Positions 23,086 through 30,246 of a stretch of DNA of 41,784 bases are shown piece after piece; position 1 is the stretch's first letter, and every line of letters begins with the position of its first letter. The stretch comes from Bacillota bacterium (GTDB lineage Bacteria > Bacillota > Clostridia > Christensenellales > SZUA-584), in contig JAEWQS010000114.1 in the NCBI GenBank assembly GCA_023399095.1, positions 1 through 41,784 of the forward strand, given 5' to 3'. The notes under the pieces were generated by a model. It was not told the DNA's origin, ran no database searches, and saw only the letters and a list, made by a program, of their open reading frames with translations. The position numbers and the translations under genes were made by a program.

Positions 23086-23775
23086 TTAGAAAGTATTAAC
23101 AAAATCTATAAAATCTTTTGCGTTAAAAATGCCGCTAAGCGTTTCGATCGGCTCTGAAATGGCTCCGAGTTCATGCGCATCCGAGGAATGGAGCACCGTG
23201 AGATTGCTGTCAAGATCGGGGCAGGGGAGACCCTTGGCCACTTCCACACAACCAAAAAGCTTGGGCGGCAGGAACCCTAAGTTCGCCAGCAACGAAAACG
23301 AATCGCGGTTGATGTGGGCGGGCACTGCACAACCACCAGCGGCTTTGGCCATACGCAATATGTCGTCCAGCGAAAAAGGAACAGCCTGAAGCAGCAGCTT
23401 GCTAAGCCGCCCTTTTATATTGTCGGACTCGTCCATAATGATCTGATTACCGAAAATATCCGGCCTGTTTTGTATATCGGGCAGAGCGTCATAGAGCGTC
23501 TCGCCGAAGGTGACTGCTGCATCGACATCCGCAAAGTAGGTGAGCACGTGCACTTCCTCGCTTGTGTTCACCTCGATGCCGGGTATGAAAATAAGGCCGT
23601 ATTCGGCGGCGGCCTTGGCCATCGCTTGCAGATTGTGAGCGGCGTTGTGATCTGTGAGCGCGATGAGGGATAGCCCCTTTAAATGCGCCATTCCCGCGAT
23701 ATTTGCGGGCGTCATATCATCCGAGGCGCAGGGGGAAAGGCAGGAATGGATATGCAGGTCGTAATAACGCTTCAT
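23086..23775 (-). CDS. PHP-domain metal-dependent phosphoesterase
   Basis: The 229-residue protein has PHP motifs: DLHIHSCLSPC near the N-terminus (H-x-H), ALTDHNAAHN (residues about 39-48), PGIEVNTSEEVHVL, PAHINRDSFS, and HSSDAHELG near the end. These histidines and acids bind two or three metal ions in PHP enzymes such as the YciV/TrpH nucleotide phosphatases and 5'-3' exonucleases. The substrate is unknown. The start overlaps the upstream DRTGG gene (TAATG), so it is the last gene of the sensory hydrogenase cassette. In Clostridia PHP genes often travel with sensory hydrogenase homologues, which hints at breakdown of a nucleotide signal, but this is inference. Confidence 0.87.
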   Translation of the reverse strand: MKRYYDLHIHSCLSPCASDDMTPANIAGMAHLKGLSLIALTDHNAAHNLQAMAKAAAEYGLIFIPGIEVNTSEEVHVLTYFADVDAAVTFGETLYDALPDIQNRPDIFGNQIIMDESDNIKGRLSKLLLQAVPFSLDDILRMAKAAGGCAVPAHINRDSFSLLANLGFLPPKLFGCVEVAKGLPCPDLDSNLTVLHSSDAHELGAISEPIETLSGIFNAKDFIDFVNTF

Positions 23776-24116
23776 TATTGCGTCACTTCTCCGATTCCCA
23801 GCTTGTTAAGCACAAGCGCAGCGCCATATGAGGTACAAGGTGCGCTGATGATCGTGACATCCTTGTCGCGTGCGGCTGCCAGCGTTTCCTCCGAGACGGC
23901 GATATTTTCAGGAACGATCACACAGGCGCAGCCTGTGAGCGCCGCCACAGCGACCACGTTAAGGTGAGCCTGCACGGTGACCCAAGCGGTGCCGCTTTGA
24001 GCGTGTGCCATCACACAGCTTAGCAGGTCGCATATATAAGCGGAAGAAATGGTTTCTTCTGCGCCGCCCGAGAGCACTTTCCAGTTAGTTTGAATTATTA
24101 TGTCTTTGACTGTCAT
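23775..24116 (-). CDS. DRTGG-domain protein (second copy in the cassette)
   Basis: The 113-residue protein is a single small domain with the DRTGG-like pattern: N-terminal WKVLSGG, an alternating strand-helix core with VTVQAHLNVVAVAALTGCACVIV, and a C-terminal SYGAALVLNKLG. DRTGG domains occur beside CBS domains in pyrophosphatases and in phosphotransacetylase; they are thought to bind small ligands such as adenine nucleotides. It shares fold and neighbourhood with the gene at 25899-26249 but little sequence. Its start is only a few bases from the upstream hydrogenase-like gene end and its stop overlaps the PHP start. Confidence 0.75.
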   Translation of the reverse strand: MTVKDIIIQTNWKVLSGGAEETISSAYICDLLSCVMAHAQSGTAWVTVQAHLNVVAVAALTGCACVIVPENIAVSEETLAAARDKDVTIISAPCTSYGAALVLNKLGIGEVTQ

Positions 24117-25424
24117 TTATCTGTCTCCTGTTTTGTCTTTACCCGTAAGCTCCACCATTTGCTCCGCAAGGCTGGTAACCTTGTCACGCAGCTTAAACAC
24201 GCAATCCATCTCCTTAGCGTCACCCAGGACGATATCCTCCGCCATCGCGTGGCACGAGGGAGAACCGCACGATCCGCAATCAAGGCCCGGCAGGCGCTTG
24301 GCGATTTCCTCAATCGCTTCGAGCTTTTTCATCGCTGTGACCATATCCGCATCGATTTTCATCACAGGCCGCGCCTTGACGGGCTGGCGGAAATTGACCG
24401 TACCGTCATCGATATACTTCTGTGCATAGTCACAGGACGGGCCCGCATTCTGTATCTTGGCGGACAGCGTTTTGATGCGCGTGCGTGCCACATACGGGTT
24501 TTCAAATGTGAGAGGCCCGCCGACACAGCCGCCGGGACATGCAAGTCCTTCGAAGTACTGCAGATCGGTAAGCTTTAAGTTTTCAATCTCCTCAAGCACC
24601 TTGATCACATTGTCGATTCCGTCCACGGCGAGTGAATTGGTGATGCCCGCGGCTACGGCTTCGCCGCCCGAATTTGCCCAACCCACGCCATATACCGATG
24701 CTGTTGCGCCTTCGGACGTGACGATGCCGGGCTTTTTGAGCTGACCCGCGAGCAAGCCGTATATATCGATGACGGAAAATGCGCCGTCCACGCTGCTCTT
24801 TTCAATGCCATAAGGGTTCTTGATGCTTGTCATTTTGGCAGGGCAGGGCGTAATAAAGAATGTCCCGATATCCTTTTGACTGACGCCGTATTTTTTGGCA
24901 TACTCGCGTTTGGCCACCGAGGCGGCCACCTCCATTGGAGACAGCAGGTCGATGATGTTGTCGATGAGATTGGGAAATCGAACCTGTATCAGCCGCACGA
25001 TCGCCGGACACGCCGAAGAGATGATGGGCAGGTTTTTCTTTTCCTGTATTTTCTCCTGAATCGCGCAGCTCACAATATCCGCGCCGCGCGCCACCTCGTA
25101 TACGTCATCAAAGCCCATAAGCTTAAGGCCCATCACCACGCGATCGATGCTGGACAGATTTTTGAACTGTCCATAGAGCGAGGGTGCGGGCAATGCGATT
25201 TTGTACTTGAAATTCCCAATGCCCGAAAAAGGATCGGTATAAGCGATTTTCGCGTGGTAAGGACAAACACGGATGCATTCACCGCAGTCGATGCAACGCT
25301 CCGCGATAATCTGTGCTTTTCCGCCACGCACGCGAATGGCTTCGGTGGGGCAGTGCTTGATGCAGTTGGTGCAGCCCTTGCACTTATCGCGGTCGAGCCG
25401 CACCGAATGAAAATAGGTATTCAT
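24117..25424 (-). CDS. Sensory-type [FeFe]-hydrogenase homologue with C-terminal [4Fe-4S] domain
   Basis: The 435-residue protein has two ferredoxin clusters (Cys15/18/21/25 and Cys44/47/50/54) and an H-cluster-like domain: L1 SSACPA (Ala138, Cys139), L2 TPCPAKM (Cys194), L3 GLACPGGCVGG (Cys296, Cys300). A C-terminal four-cysteine cluster LDCGSCGSPSC..DC (Cys383, 386, 391, 408) and a short charged tail follow. The cluster ligands are kept, but the proton-relay cysteine of TSCCP is alanine. This is the pattern of poorly active, putative sensory hydrogenases (HydS-like, group C). I see no PAS domain. It lies after an anti-sigma-like ATPase and before a DRTGG-PHP pair. A role as H2 or redox sensor is inferred. 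Confidence 0.85.
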   Translation of the reverse strand: MNTYFHSVRLDRDKCKGCTNCIKHCPTEAIRVRGGKAQIIAERCIDCGECIRVCPYHAKIAYTDPFSGIGNFKYKIALPAPSLYGQFKNLSSIDRVVMGLKLMGFDDVYEVARGADIVSCAIQEKIQEKKNLPIISSACPAIVRLIQVRFPNLIDNIIDLLSPMEVAASVAKREYAKKYGVSQKDIGTFFITPCPAKMTSIKNPYGIEKSSVDGAFSVIDIYGLLAGQLKKPGIVTSEGATASVYGVGWANSGGEAVAAGITNSLAVDGIDNVIKVLEEIENLKLTDLQYFEGLACPGGCVGGPLTFENPYVARTRIKTLSAKIQNAGPSCDYAQKYIDDGTVNFRQPVKARPVMKIDADMVTAMKKLEAIEEIAKRLPGLDCGSCGSPSCHAMAEDIVLGDAKEMDCVFKLRDKVTSLAEQMVELTGKDKTGDR

Positions 25425-25472
25425 GTTACGCCGCCTTTTGATACCACTCCTTCATTAATAATAAGTGGTTCA

Positions 25473-25895
25473 TTAGTTAATGTTGAAACGCATATTCAAA
25501 CACGTCCCGTTTGTATCCGAACGGATAGAGAAATCGTCGCTGTTTTTTTTCATGTTGGGAAGCCCCATGCCGGCACCAAAGCCCATCATGCGCACATCGG
25601 ACGACGCTGTGGAATAGCCCTCTCGCATGGCCATATCAATATCGGCGATGCCGGGCCCCGTATCCTCACAGCAAAGCGCAATGGCATCGGGGGAAATCTC
25701 CACCGACATCACACCGCCGTGACTGTGTATGATCATGTTGAGCTCGGCTTCGTACGACGCGATAGTGACGCGGCGGCTCAGCGCAGGGTCAATGCCGATC
25801 ATCCTTAATATGCTTTTGATTTTTGCCGAGGCTTCGCCTGCCGACGCAAAATCACCGGCTGTGATATCGAAAGATTCCTTGAAAACATCTGACAT
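25473..25895 (-). CDS. SpoIIAB/RsbW-like ATP-binding protein
   Basis: The 140-residue protein is a small HATPase of the anti-sigma factor type: N-box SYEAELNMIIHSHGG (residues about 47-61), G1 CEDTGPGI (76-83), and GFGAGMGLPNMKK (105-117), like the RSGMGFT-IM segment of SpoIIAB. Such proteins phosphorylate anti-sigma-factor antagonists or bind a sigma factor, but neither an STAS-domain antagonist nor a sigma factor lies nearby. It starts three bases after the upstream DRTGG gene. The 48-bp gap to the hydrogenase homologue holds a 6-bp inverted repeat (25443-25469). It is probably the signalling output of the cassette. Confidence 0.85.
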   Translation of the reverse strand: MSDVFKESFDITAGDFASAGEASAKIKSILRMIGIDPALSRRVTIASYEAELNMIIHSHGGVMSVEISPDAIALCCEDTGPGIADIDMAMREGYSTASSDVRMMGFGAGMGLPNMKKNSDDFSIRSDTNGTCLNMRFNIN

Positions 25896-25898
25896 AGG

Positions 25899-26249
25899 CT
25901 ATAACCTGCTGCATGGAGGAAGACCGGTTGCGTAGAGCCGACCGCACGCCTCGTATAATGTGTAGTCACAGCAAAGAAGAGTCACGCCTGTTTGCCTGGC
26001 GAGCTCACAGATGTCCTCGGTGGGCTTTTTCCCGCGCACAAAAGCAATGCAAAGCACGTCGAGCATTTCTGCTGTCCGAATCACATGTTGGTTCACCATG
26101 CCGGTTAATAGTATGCTGCCATGCTTGGCGAAAGCCAGTACGTCACTCATGAGATCGGCTCCGCAGCCCGAGCTTAAGGGCTTGTCCAGATTTTCTTCAC
26201 CGCAAACCGGGGTGGCCCCCAAGGCAGCGGCTGCTTGCGCTATTGTCAT
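25899..26249 (-). CDS. DRTGG-domain protein (first copy in the cassette)
   Basis: The 116-residue protein fits the DRTGG fold: MTIAQAAAALGATPVCGEENLDKPLSSGCGADLMSDVL..., written here only by its parts, with a conserved-looking GCGADLMSDVLAF and GSILLTGMVNQHVIRTAEML, ending in LYEACGRLYATGLP. This resembles the DRTGG domain of family II pyrophosphatases and Pta, possibly a nucleotide sensor. A GGAGG ribosome site precedes the ATG at 26249. It lies 16 bp after the SPOR-domain gene and 3 bp before the RsbW-like ATPase. Confidence 0.78.
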   Translation of the reverse strand: MTIAQAAAALGATPVCGEENLDKPLSSGCGADLMSDVLAFAKHGSILLTGMVNQHVIRTAEMLDVLCIAFVRGKKPTEDICELARQTGVTLLCCDYTLYEACGRLYATGLPPCSRL

Positions 26250-26265
26250 ATAAGTCCTCCGTTGT

Positions 26266-27171
26266 TTAACTGCTTAATTCGTTTAAGAATGTCGAATAAT
26301 CGACAACGATGCCGATGATATTATACTTCAAACCGGAGGAAAAATCTACGGCTGTGACACCTGTGGATAAAGGAATGTTATCAAGAACGGTGCAAAAACG
26401 ATCCATATATGCGGTTAATTTTTTCGTCGTGTCGGTTTGCGAAGTGACAATGCTCTTGTAATTATCCACCACGGTATGTGCATTGGCTTTAAGCGCAGTG
26501 AGTTTATCGTCCACATTGGTGCCCTTGTCAGCGTCATAAATGATCTGCTGTAAATTTTTCACCGTATCGGACACGAGCGCAAAGCAGGATTTGATGGCAT
26601 CAATCTGGGTCTGTTCGGCACCCACCTTAAACTCAAGCGCACCCGATTCGAGCTTAAAAACCGTACTGACAACGCCCTGTGCATCCAGCTCTGTCTTTAC
26701 GCTCTGCGCATCCGTTTCACTCGTATACCCGGCGATGAGCGCGCGGTAAAGGTTGCCATCGTACGCGACAAAGCCCGCTCCGCCCCGCATAATGATCTCG
26801 GCTGCGGCCGTTTTGGCGTTGGCCTCATCCGCAAATGCGCCGGCCTGCAGCGTGTATAATGCAATGCTGTTCACTGTAATCTGTTCTTCGGCACGCTCTC
26901 CTGATGTTTCCGGCAGACTGACAGCCTGAACAGTGCCCGACGGTGCAGCGCTTTCCGTTGCGGCGGGGATGAATGTCTCTCCGGGCGTCGCAGCGACGGC
27001 TGTGGGGTCGCTGTTGAAGACGGGGTTGATCACATTTTCGGCAAGCCATCCGCCTGCCGCACCCGCAGACACAAAATAGACGGTGATGCCGAGTATAATC
27101 GCCACCAGTATCAGATTGCCATATCGGTTTTTCTTTTTGGGCGGCTGGGACATCATTCGTGAGTATCTCAT
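26266..27171 (-). CDS. SPOR-domain membrane-anchored protein
   Basis: The 301-residue protein has a short basic cytoplasmic start (PPKKKNR), one membrane segment (about residues 19-38), a Ser/Thr/Ala/Pro-rich linker, and a SPOR domain (about 102-175: YTLQAGAFADEANAKTAAAE, then LYRALIAGYTSETDA). A C-terminal helical domain of about 120 residues is unknown. SPOR domains bind denuded septal peptidoglycan, so a cell-wall or sporulation role is likely. The ATG at 27171 follows GGAGGAGA; an upstream ATG at 27270 would add 33 residues lacking family features and crossing a hairpin. Only 16 bp separate it from the DRTGG gene, so it may head the same transcript, perhaps by chance of position. Confidence 0.83.
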   Translation of the reverse strand: MRYSRMMSQPPKKKNRYGNLILVAIILGITVYFVSAGAAGGWLAENVINPVFNSDPTAVAATPGETFIPAATESAAPSGTVQAVSLPETSGERAEEQITVNSIALYTLQAGAFADEANAKTAAAEIIMRGGAGFVAYDGNLYRALIAGYTSETDAQSVKTELDAQGVVSTVFKLESGALEFKVGAEQTQIDAIKSCFALVSDTVKNLQQIIYDADKGTNVDDKLTALKANAHTVVDNYKSIVTSQTDTTKKLTAYMDRFCTVLDNIPLSTGVTAVDFSSGLKYNIIGIVVDYSTFLNELSS

Positions 27172-27198
27172 ATTTCTCCTCCGTATTTGTTTGGGATG

Positions 27199-27227
27199 CA
27201 CTGATTCATTGGCTCGTTTAATCAGTG
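27199..27227 (-). repeat. 8-bp inverted repeat in the SPOR-gene leader
   Basis: CACTGATT (27199-27206) and AATCAGTG (27220-27227) are a perfect pair with a 13-nt spacer, 28-56 nt before the SPOR start on the minus strand. It could be a leader hairpin or an operator. Confidence 0.45.
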
Positions 27228-27277
27228 TTTCCTTGGACTCTCCTTCAAATATATGAGTGGACGGGGACAAATATGAA

Positions 27278-27302
27278 AAGGCTTCGGAATCTCCGAAGCC
27301 TT
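27278..27302 (-). terminator. Intrinsic terminator facing the minus strand
   Basis: AAGGCTTCGG / CCGAAGCCTT with a 5-nt loop; on the minus strand TTC and an AT-rich tail follow. It lies 184 nt beyond the DegV stop, after repeat DNA, and probably ends that transcript. Confidence 0.7.
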
Positions 27303-27326
27303 GAGTTTGTCGAAAAAGTTACTTAT

Positions 27327-27430
27327 GTCATTCCGATGGAGCGTAAGCGACTGAGGAATCCCTTTTACAAATCACTTTTCATGGGATTCCAGTCCACTAC
27401 CGTAGTCGACAAGCTCGGTATGACAAAATG
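27327..27430. repeat. Dispersed intergenic repeat (GTCATTCC / GGAATCCC type)
   Basis: It begins TGTCATTCCGATGGAGCG and contains GAGGAATCCC, GGGATTCC and a closing TATGACA, giving partial dyad symmetry. Similar wording is common between bacterial genes; degenerate relatives are near 15342-15380 and 17655-17690. It has no coding capacity. Confidence 0.55.
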
Positions 27431-27485
27431 AAGTTTATCGACATACTGAGACTCCGGAACTCCGAAGCCTTCAAAACGATATTTG

Positions 27486-28349
27486 CTATCTCGATTTGCC
27501 CATAAAGAACAGAGCAATTGTGCCGGGACCCGCATGAGCGCCGACTACCGCACCTAATGGGTTTAGCATAATCTCGCCAATCTCCGGGAAACGATTTTTG
27601 ATCATCGAAGCAAGCTTTTCCGCAGCCTCTAGGTCGTCACCATGGCTGATAAATATGGGCTGGCCTTCCGGTTTATATATATACTCTTCCATTTTCTCGA
27701 GCAGGCATTTGAGCGCGCGTTTCCTGCCCTGTTCCTTTTCCCGTGGGATAAGATGGCCTTCGTAGTCCACATTAAGCACCGGCTTGATGTGAAGCAGGGT
27801 TCCCACAAACGCCGCCGCGCCTGTCACGCGTCCGCCTCGGCGCAGATGGCTTAAGCTGTCCACAGTGAACCAGTGGTTGAGCCCCAGTTTGTTGGTCTCC
27901 ACCCACATGGCGACCTCATCAATGGATTTTCCTTCGTCGCGCATTTTCACCGCATAATCCACAAGCAGACCCTGCCCGAGCGAAGCGCAAAGCGAATCAA
28001 TCACGACGATCTTGCGGTCGGGGTATTTGCTGCGCATATCCTGGGCGACCAGATTCAAATTGTTGTAGCTTCCGGACAAACCGGAGGAAAAAGCGATATA
28101 CAACAGGTCTTTACCCGAGGAAAGTATCTTATCAAAATCCGGGATGATATCTGCGGGATTGAGCTGTGATGTGGTGGGCAGCTTGCCGTCACGTTCTAAA
28201 TCAAAGAACGTTTTGGTATCCATATCTCCGTCCTTATATTCCTTGTGGTCGATCATATACGAAAACTTCAATATGAGTAATTCGTGTTTCTCAATATAAG
28301 ACTTGGGTAAGTCAGATGTGGAACATGTGCCGATAACAAAACTTGACAT
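27486..28349 (-). CDS. DegV family fatty-acid-binding protein
   Basis: The 287-residue protein has DegV/FakB landmarks: the LPTTSQ motif (residues 57-62), FSSGLSGSYNN binding-site serines, SLCASLGQGLLV, and a C-terminal GAVVGAHAGPGTIALFF with the conserved histidine. FakB proteins bind a fatty acid and present it to the FakA kinase for phosphorylation; no fakA is in the window, and clostridia carry several DegV copies, so the ligand is uncertain. The N-terminus is slightly long and begins FVIGTCSTSDLP rather than the usual IVTDSTADLP. GGGAGGG precedes the ATG at 28349. Confidence 0.92.
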   Translation of the reverse strand: MSSFVIGTCSTSDLPKSYIEKHELLILKFSYMIDHKEYKDGDMDTKTFFDLERDGKLPTTSQLNPADIIPDFDKILSSGKDLLYIAFSSGLSGSYNNLNLVAQDMRSKYPDRKIVVIDSLCASLGQGLLVDYAVKMRDEGKSIDEVAMWVETNKLGLNHWFTVDSLSHLRRGGRVTGAAAFVGTLLHIKPVLNVDYEGHLIPREKEQGRKRALKCLLEKMEEYIYKPEGQPIFISHGDDLEAAEKLASMIKNRFPEIGEIMLNPLGAVVGAHAGPGTIALFFMGKSR

Positions 28350-28373
28350 AGCCTATCCCTCCCTTTTTTGGAC

Positions 28374-28402
28374 ATTTTAATATGACTACACTTAATTATC
28401 AA
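28374..28402 (-). promoter_or_regulatory. Sigma-A promoter for the degV-family gene
   Basis: On the minus strand TTGATA (28402-28397) and TAAAAT (28379-28374) are 17 nt apart, each five of six to consensus, 25 nt before the gene start. Confidence 0.75.
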
Positions 28403-28515
28403 GGGATAGAGCGGTTATTCATACTTTTGTCATATATAAATGCCAAAATTGAGATTTGCAAATATTGAATTATTTTTTTCTAATTTATATTGCTCCGACG
28501 ATCAAAAATATAAAG

Positions 28516-28536
28516 GCTGGAGCATTGTGCTCCGGC
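28516..28536 (-). terminator. Intrinsic terminator of the glutaredoxin-like gene
   Basis: On the minus strand GCCGGAGCA / TGCTCCAGC with a 3-nt loop is followed by CTTTATATTTTT. It lies 22 nt after the stop. Confidence 0.85.
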
Positions 28537-28558
28537 GGACAAACATTTTGGTTCCGTT

Positions 28559-28834
28559 TTATTCAGTCGTTTGTCCGTCTGTGTCATAGCAATCATTTAA
28601 CGCAGCCATGACGATATCCATGCTTGGATTGCCCTCAAAGAACAACACGCCGCCGCAGTAAAATGCGGGTATAAGCTCATGTCGAAATGGCTGAGCTTGC
28701 TCACTCTCATCATTAATATATTGTATATCAAGGGAAAGGTATTTTGGATGCGTATCCAATGCCCGTTTAAGGAACATTTTGGCCTTTTTGCAATATCCGC
28801 AGCTATCGCCATAGAGCAATGTGAATTGTTTCAT
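28559..28834 (-). CDS. Thioredoxin/glutaredoxin-like small redox protein
   Basis: The 91-residue protein has a CGYC active site (Cys12, Cys15) near the N-terminus in YGDSCGYCKKAKMFL, then a strand (YLSLDIQYIND) and a typical cis-proline region ELIPAFYCGG. This fits a glutaredoxin-like disulfide reductase, cytosolic because no signal is seen. The partner is unknown. The ATG at 28834 is preceded by AGGAGGG; an open frame extends upstream to 28984, but that part is low-complexity and lies over the promoter region. It ends in a terminator and is probably monocistronic. Confidence 0.85.
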   Translation of the reverse strand: MKQFTLLYGDSCGYCKKAKMFLKRALDTHPKYLSLDIQYINDESEQAQPFRHELIPAFYCGGVLFFEGNPSMDIVMAALNDCYDTDGQTTE

Positions 28835-28951
28835 AACGATCCCTCCTAATATTGAATATATGAAAGAAGATATCTGAATGTGTGAAACCTGAGACAATGA
28901 CGCTGATGCAATATTATTTTTACAATCATGCAAAAAATCATTCAAATCTAG

Positions 28952-28980
28952 TTGTAAAGCCGAATATAATATGATATCAT
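28952..28980 (+). promoter_or_regulatory. Sigma-A-like promoter for the aminotransferase
   Basis: TTGTAA (28952-28957) and TATCAT (28975-28980) are 17 nt apart, 65 nt before the gene start. Confidence 0.6.
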
Positions 28981-29044
28981 ACAATCAAATGAAGGTTTTG
29001 ATTAAATAATATGCAAAATGAGATAAACCAATGGAGGTTTTATT

Positions 29045-30232
29045 ATGATATTATCTAAAAAAGCAAGTAACATAGCGCCCTCGGCAACGCTTAAAATTAC
29101 TGCGATGGCCAAAAAGCTTAAACAGGAAGGCCGGGATGTCGTGGGCTTTGGCGCGGGCGAGCCCGATTTTGACACGCCAGAGAACATAAAGAATGCCGCT
29201 AAAAAGGCGCTTGATATGGGGCTTACGCGCTATACACCCGCGTGCGGATCAATGGAACTGCGCACCGCGATTGCAAAGCGGCTTAAAAACAAGTATAGTC
29301 TTGAATATGCACCCGAAGATATTATCGTCTCAAATGGCGCAAAACATTCATTATTTAATGTTTTTGCCGCTATTTTGAATCCCGGTGATGAGGTCATTAT
29401 CCCTGCGCCATATTGGCTCACATATCCTGAACTCGTGCTTATGTCGGACGGCGTTCCGGTGTACATTGAAACGGACGAAAGCTTTAAGGCGACAGCGGAT
29501 CAGATTCGTGCCGCAATAACAGATAAAACAAAAGCATTGATTCTCAACTCGCCCTCTAACCCCTGCGGCTGCGTTTATACGCGAAGCGAGCTTGAACAGA
29601 TTGCCAAGGTGGCGGTAGGAGCCGGTATTTATGTCGTATCCGACGAGATTTATGATGAGCTAATCTATGAAGGCGAGCATGTCAGCATCGCGTCTTTGGG
29701 CAAAGAAATAAAGGATTTGACCATTCTCGTCAATGGTATGTCCAAAACATACGCAATGACAGGCTGGCGTATCGGATATACCGCCAGTGTGCGCGAGCTT
29801 GCAAAGGTGATGGGCGCTTACCAATCTCATGCGGCGTCCAACCCGAACTCCATTGCGATGTATGCCAGCATTGAAGCGCTTGAGGGCCCGCAGGATCAGG
29901 TGAAGCACATGAAAGAGGTCTTTGACAAGCGCCGCAAGCTGCTGTGCGGCCTTATCAACGATATCGACGGCGTATCCTGTGAGGTGCCCGGCGGTGCGTT
30001 CTATGTCATGATGAATATATCGAGCCTGATCGGGAAGAAATATGACGGCATCGAGATCACAGGTTCGTTAGCGTTTTCGGAGCTGTTGCTTGAGCAAACG
30101 TTGACAGCTGTGGTGCCCGGCGTGGCATTTGGTGCAGACAATTATGTGCGCCTCAGCTATGCTGTAAGTGAAGAGAATATGAAAAAGGGACTTGAGAGAA
30201 TTAAGGAATTTGTTTCGGTGCTTAAGCCATGA
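29045..30232 (+). CDS. Class I PLP aminotransferase, probable aspartate aminotransferase
   Basis: The 395-residue protein is the AspC/AspB-like subgroup Ib type. It shows VVGFGAGEPDFDTPENIKNAA near residues 35-55, the cofactor-binding block NGAKHSLFNVF, the conserved SPSNPCGCVY, the PLP lysine in NGMSKTYAMTGWRIGY (about 227-242), and a C-terminal RLSYAVSEENM. It likely exchanges amino groups between aspartate and 2-oxoglutarate in the cytosol. Substrate range cannot be settled from sequence. GGAGG precedes the ATG at 29045. It shares an ATGA junction with the next gene, so the two are probably linked: one interconverts oxaloacetate and aspartate, the other uses oxaloacetate. Confidence 0.93.
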   Translation: MILSKKASNIAPSATLKITAMAKKLKQEGRDVVGFGAGEPDFDTPENIKNAAKKALDMGLTRYTPACGSMELRTAIAKRLKNKYSLEYAPEDIIVSNGAKHSLFNVFAAILNPGDEVIIPAPYWLTYPELVLMSDGVPVYIETDESFKATADQIRAAITDKTKALILNSPSNPCGCVYTRSELEQIAKVAVGAGIYVVSDEIYDELIYEGEHVSIASLGKEIKDLTILVNGMSKTYAMTGWRIGYTASVRELAKVMGAYQSHAASNPNSIAMYASIEALEGPQDQVKHMKEVFDKRRKLLCGLINDIDGVSCEVPGGAFYVMMNISSLIGKKYDGIEITGSLAFSELLLEQTLTAVVPGVAFGADNYVRLSYAVSEENMKKGLERIKEFVSVLKP

Positions 30233-30246
30233 AAGGGGATAGAGAT

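Larger units (their letters stand above)
27172..27485. other. 314-bp gene-free stretch with hairpin, terminator and dispersed repeat
   Basis: From the left it holds the leader of the SPOR gene with an 8-bp inverted repeat, a terminator facing the minus strand, and a repeat of GTCATTCCGATGG..GGAATCCC type (about 27327-27430), then a degenerate CTCCGAAGCCTTC copy (27460-27474). No gene is seen. Confidence 0.6.

Noticed and set aside
24876..25808. 310-codon plus-strand frame opposite the sensory hydrogenase gene
   Set aside because: The minus strand encodes a cysteine-motif protein with clear H-cluster landmarks; the plus-strand product is low-complexity and without a ribosome site.
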